7,574 nt of DNA from Pollutibacter sp044353505 (GTDB taxonomy: Bacteria; Bacteroidota; Bacteroidia; Chitinophagales; Chitinophagaceae): assembly GCA_044353505.1 (NCBI GenBank), contig JBILBU010000059.1, forward strand, positions 1 to 7,574, given 5' to 3'. Under the pieces are notes generated by a model that had not been told where the DNA came from, did not search any database, and saw nothing but the letters and a program-made list of their open reading frames with translations. This document shows, piece by piece, positions 5,479 to 7,574 of this stretch (positions within the stretch are counted from its first letter, which is position 1; every line of letters begins with the position of its first letter). Made by a program: the position numbers and the translations under genes.

Positions 5479-7380
5479 ATGAGCAAATACGTTTTTCTGA
5501 TTCCGCTGCTTCCCTTGATTGGTTTTCTGCTTAATGGCTTGGGAAGAAACTTTTTATCAAAAACCTTGGTAAGCATCATTGGTACTGGCGTGCTCCTCAT
5601 TTCTTTTGTAATCAGTCTTGTTCTTTTGCAAGAAGTTTCTGCTCCTGGGTTTACCCCACAGGTGGTGAAGTTGTTTGATTTCATTAAGACCTCAACGTTA
5701 GATATCCCATTTTCATTCCAGGTTGATCAGCTGAGTGTACTGTTTCTCCTAGTGATTACAGGAATTGGATCCTTGATTCATCTTTACTCTACTGCCTATA
5801 TGAAAGAGGAGACTGCTCCTCACTTCGCAAGATATTTTGCATACCTAAATCTTTTTGTATTCTCCATGCTCTTGCTCGTCCTGGGCTCAAACTTTGTAGT
5901 GATGTTTGTTGGATGGGAGGGTGTTGGACTATGCTCTTATTTATTGATTGGATATTGGTTTGGCAATAATGAGTATAACAATGCAGCGAAGAAAGCTTTT
6001 GTGATGAACCGCATTGGAGACCTTGGTTTTCTATTGGCTATTTTTTGGATGCTTGCCCAGTTTGGTTCAATTGCCTATGCCGATGTTTTTGCAAAGGCAT
6101 CAACAGCCCCTGTGACAGTTATTACTGGCATCACCCTGCTTCTCTTTATCGGTGCAATGGGTAAATCTGCACAGATACCCCTTTATACATGGTTACCAGA
6201 CGCCATGGCTGGTCCAACGCCTGTATCAGCCCTGATCCATGCTGCAACCATGGTTACTGCTGGCATCTACATGATTGCAAGAAGCAATGTCTTGTACTCA
6301 CTGGCACCATTTTCACAACATATCATTGCCATCATTGGTATATCCACTGCACTTCTGGCTGCTACCATTGCGCTCAAGCAAAATGATATTAAAAAAGTAT
6401 TGGCTTACTCGACAGTGAGTCAGCTCGGTCTCATGTTCCTTGCGCTAGGAGTTGGAGCATATACTGCTGCAGTTTTTCATGTAATGACACATGCTTTCTT
6501 CAAGGCCTTGTTGTTCCTTGGAGCAGGAAGTGTTATTCATGCCATGCACCATGAGCAAGACATTATGAAAATGGGTGGACTAAAACTTAAGTTGCCCATC
6601 ACCCATATTACTTTTCTGGTAGGCTGTCTTGCAATAGCAGGTCTACCGCCATTCTCAGGTTTCTTCTCTAAAGATGAAATTCTCACTGCTGCGTTGGCAA
6701 AGAATCCAATATATTATGTACTTGGCGTCCTTACCTCACTAATGACAGCTTTTTATATGTTTAGGCTATACTTCTTGATATTCACTGGAAATTTCAGGGG
6801 TACACACGAACAGGCACACCATCTGCATGAATCACCTAAGGCCATGACAGTGCCGTTGATTATTCTTGCATTATGTTCTACCGCAGCAGGATGGATTGGT
6901 ATCCCGCCAGTATTTGCAGAAAATGCACATCATCTATCAAACTTTCTATCTCCAGTGCTAGGGACTCATGTTGTTGAACATGGGGCCTTTCATTTAACAC
7001 ACAGTTCTGAACTGGCAATGATGGGTGGCTTGGTGTTGCTCATTGTGTTTATGATATTTGTTGCTTTCAAGATGTTTGATAAAGAAAATCTAACACCAGC
7101 CCCTTATCGTGGTATTTCCTCTTTTCTTGCCAATAAGTGGTATGTTGATGAGATTTATAATGCTGTTATTGTAAAACCTTTCAATCGATTCTCATGCTTT
7201 CTAGACAGGATAGTGGAGGCAAAGATAATTGATGGGGTAGTTGTTGGGGTGGGTAAGGCTGTGCAGTTTAGCAGCAGGCAACTCCGTTACTTACAGAGTG
7301 GTCAGGTAGGTTCTTATATTTTGATCATGATGATCTCAATCATAATTTTCTTCATCTTCCAATTGTTTTGGAAGCTTTAA
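5479..7380 (+). CDS. nuoL: NADH-quinone oxidoreductase subunit L (ND5-type antiporter-like subunit)
   Basis: This is the distal proton-translocating subunit of the membrane arm, with a Mrp antiporter-like fold. Its 633 residues match the family length (E. coli has 613). Ionisable residues of the proton path are in place: Glu147 in GWEGVG, Lys229 in AMGKSAQ, His254 in SALIHAATM, His334 and His338 in HVMTHAF, Lys342 in FFKALL and Lys398 in GFFSKDE. The antiporter signature LPDAMAGPTPVSALIHA is at 239-255. The C-terminal part has the WYVDEIYN segment (554-561), a long stretch consistent with the lateral amphipathic helix (about 562-605) and a final membrane helix (about 612-630). A histidine-rich region is seen at about 443-507. 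The presence of the lateral helix region separates it from NuoM and NuoN. The ATG at 5479 has no Shine-Dalgarno sequence. Confidence 0.97.
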   Translation: MSKYVFLIPLLPLIGFLLNGLGRNFLSKTLVSIIGTGVLLISFVISLVLLQEVSAPGFTPQVVKLFDFIKTSTLDIPFSFQVDQLSVLFLLVITGIGSLIHLYSTAYMKEETAPHFARYFAYLNLFVFSMLLLVLGSNFVVMFVGWEGVGLCSYLLIGYWFGNNEYNNAAKKAFVMNRIGDLGFLLAIFWMLAQFGSIAYADVFAKASTAPVTVITGITLLLFIGAMGKSAQIPLYTWLPDAMAGPTPVSALIHAATMVTAGIYMIARSNVLYSLAPFSQHIIAIIGISTALLAATIALKQNDIKKVLAYSTVSQLGLMFLALGVGAYTAAVFHVMTHAFFKALLFLGAGSVIHAMHHEQDIMKMGGLKLKLPITHITFLVGCLAIAGLPPFSGFFSKDEILTAALAKNPIYYVLGVLTSLMTAFYMFRLYFLIFTGNFRGTHEQAHHLHESPKAMTVPLIILALCSTAAGWIGIPPVFAENAHHLSNFLSPVLGTHVVEHGAFHLTHSSELAMMGGLVLLIVFMIFVAFKMFDKENLTPAPYRGISSFLANKWYVDEIYNAVIVKPFNRFSCFLDRIVEAKIIDGVVVGVGKAVQFSSRQLRYLQSGQVGSYILIMMISIIIFFIFQLFWKL

Positions 7381-7394
7381 TCAACGCACCAACT

Positions 7395-7574
7395 ATGTTC
7401 TCAGCATTTGATAATTTCCCGGCCTTATTGATTTGGCTGCCTCTAGCAGGCGCACTGCTATCCTTTTTTGTAAGGTCTGAAACAGCTGCCAAAACCATTG
7501 CACTTCTCGTATCTTTTTTGAGCCTTGGTGTTGTTGTTGCCAGCTTGTTTTATAGCGATGCCAAATTTCATCAA
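7395..7574 (+). CDS. nuoM: NADH-quinone oxidoreductase subunit M (ND4-type), 3' end beyond the window
   Basis: An open frame begins with ATG at 7395 and runs uninterrupted to the right edge, giving 60 residues that start MFSAFDNFPALLIWLPLAGA. The segment has two hydrophobic helices (about 9-26 and 34-53) separated by a short charged loop (RSETAAK). This fits the N terminus of an antiporter-like complex I subunit, where a conserved proline sits in the first helix (LIWLPLAGALL). No catalytic residue falls within the visible part. The NuoM assignment rests mainly on position, 14 bases after nuoL, where nuoM normally lies; NuoN is the less likely alternative. It would be about 480-520 residues in full. 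The ATG follows CACCAACT, again without a Shine-Dalgarno sequence. Confidence 0.85.
   Translation, partial: MFSAFDNFPALLIWLPLAGALLSFFVRSETAAKTIALLVSFLSLGVVVASLFYSDAKFHQ

Noticed and set aside
5457..5481. Internal promoter before nuoL (TTGACC as a -35-like or -33 box)
   Set aside because: No matching Bacteroidota -7 element (TAnnTTTG) lies at the right distance, so a promoter is not supported.
1..7574. Mobile element, CRISPR array, tRNA or a hidden non-respiratory system
   Set aside because: Continuous complex I genes fill the window, the gaps are 38 bases or less, and no repeat array, transposase, terminal inverted repeat or tRNA-like fold was seen.

Overview
This window is an internal slice of a nuo operon encoding respiratory complex I, the proton-pumping NADH:quinone oxidoreductase. 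All genes lie on the plus strand in the canonical order: nuoE (5' end outside the window), nuoF, nuoG, nuoH, nuoI, nuoJ, nuoK, nuoL and the first 60 codons of nuoM. Coding density is close to total. The gaps are 25, 31, -4, 3, 9, 19, 38 and 14 bases, so one transcript is the natural reading. No promoter, terminator, RNA gene, mobile element or CRISPR array is visible, and no stretch longer than 38 bases lacks a gene. The operon clearly continues on both sides, presumably with nuoA-D upstream and the rest of nuoM plus nuoN downstream.

The source looks like a member of the Bacteroidota, probably near the Chitinophagaceae; the family is an inference. Three things point there. Start codons lack Shine-Dalgarno sequences and are preceded by A-rich DNA. 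NuoG is very short (about 365 residues) and lacks the large molybdopterin-oxidoreductase-like C-terminal domain. The wording of the subunits, for example the NuoF segment before the N3 cysteines and the NuoG C-terminal tail, matches what I recall of that phylum. The base composition is moderately AT-rich and looks uniform, with no sign of transferred DNA.

Functionally, NuoE, NuoF and NuoG form the NADH-oxidising module: FMN, N3 and the NADH site in NuoF, N1a in NuoE, and N1b, N4, N5 plus a possible N7-like site in NuoG. NuoI carries N6a and N6b and passes electrons towards the quinone site, which NuoH helps to form in the membrane. NuoJ, NuoK, NuoL and NuoM belong to the membrane arm that couples quinone reduction to ion translocation. 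The quinone is probably menaquinone if the phylum assignment holds.

I do not see an undescribed system here. The points most worth a second look are the shortened NuoG with its altered N7-type cysteine pattern, an apparent insertion of about 12 residues in a NuoK loop, and small sequence structures at the nuoF-nuoG, nuoG-nuoH and nuoI-nuoJ junctions.
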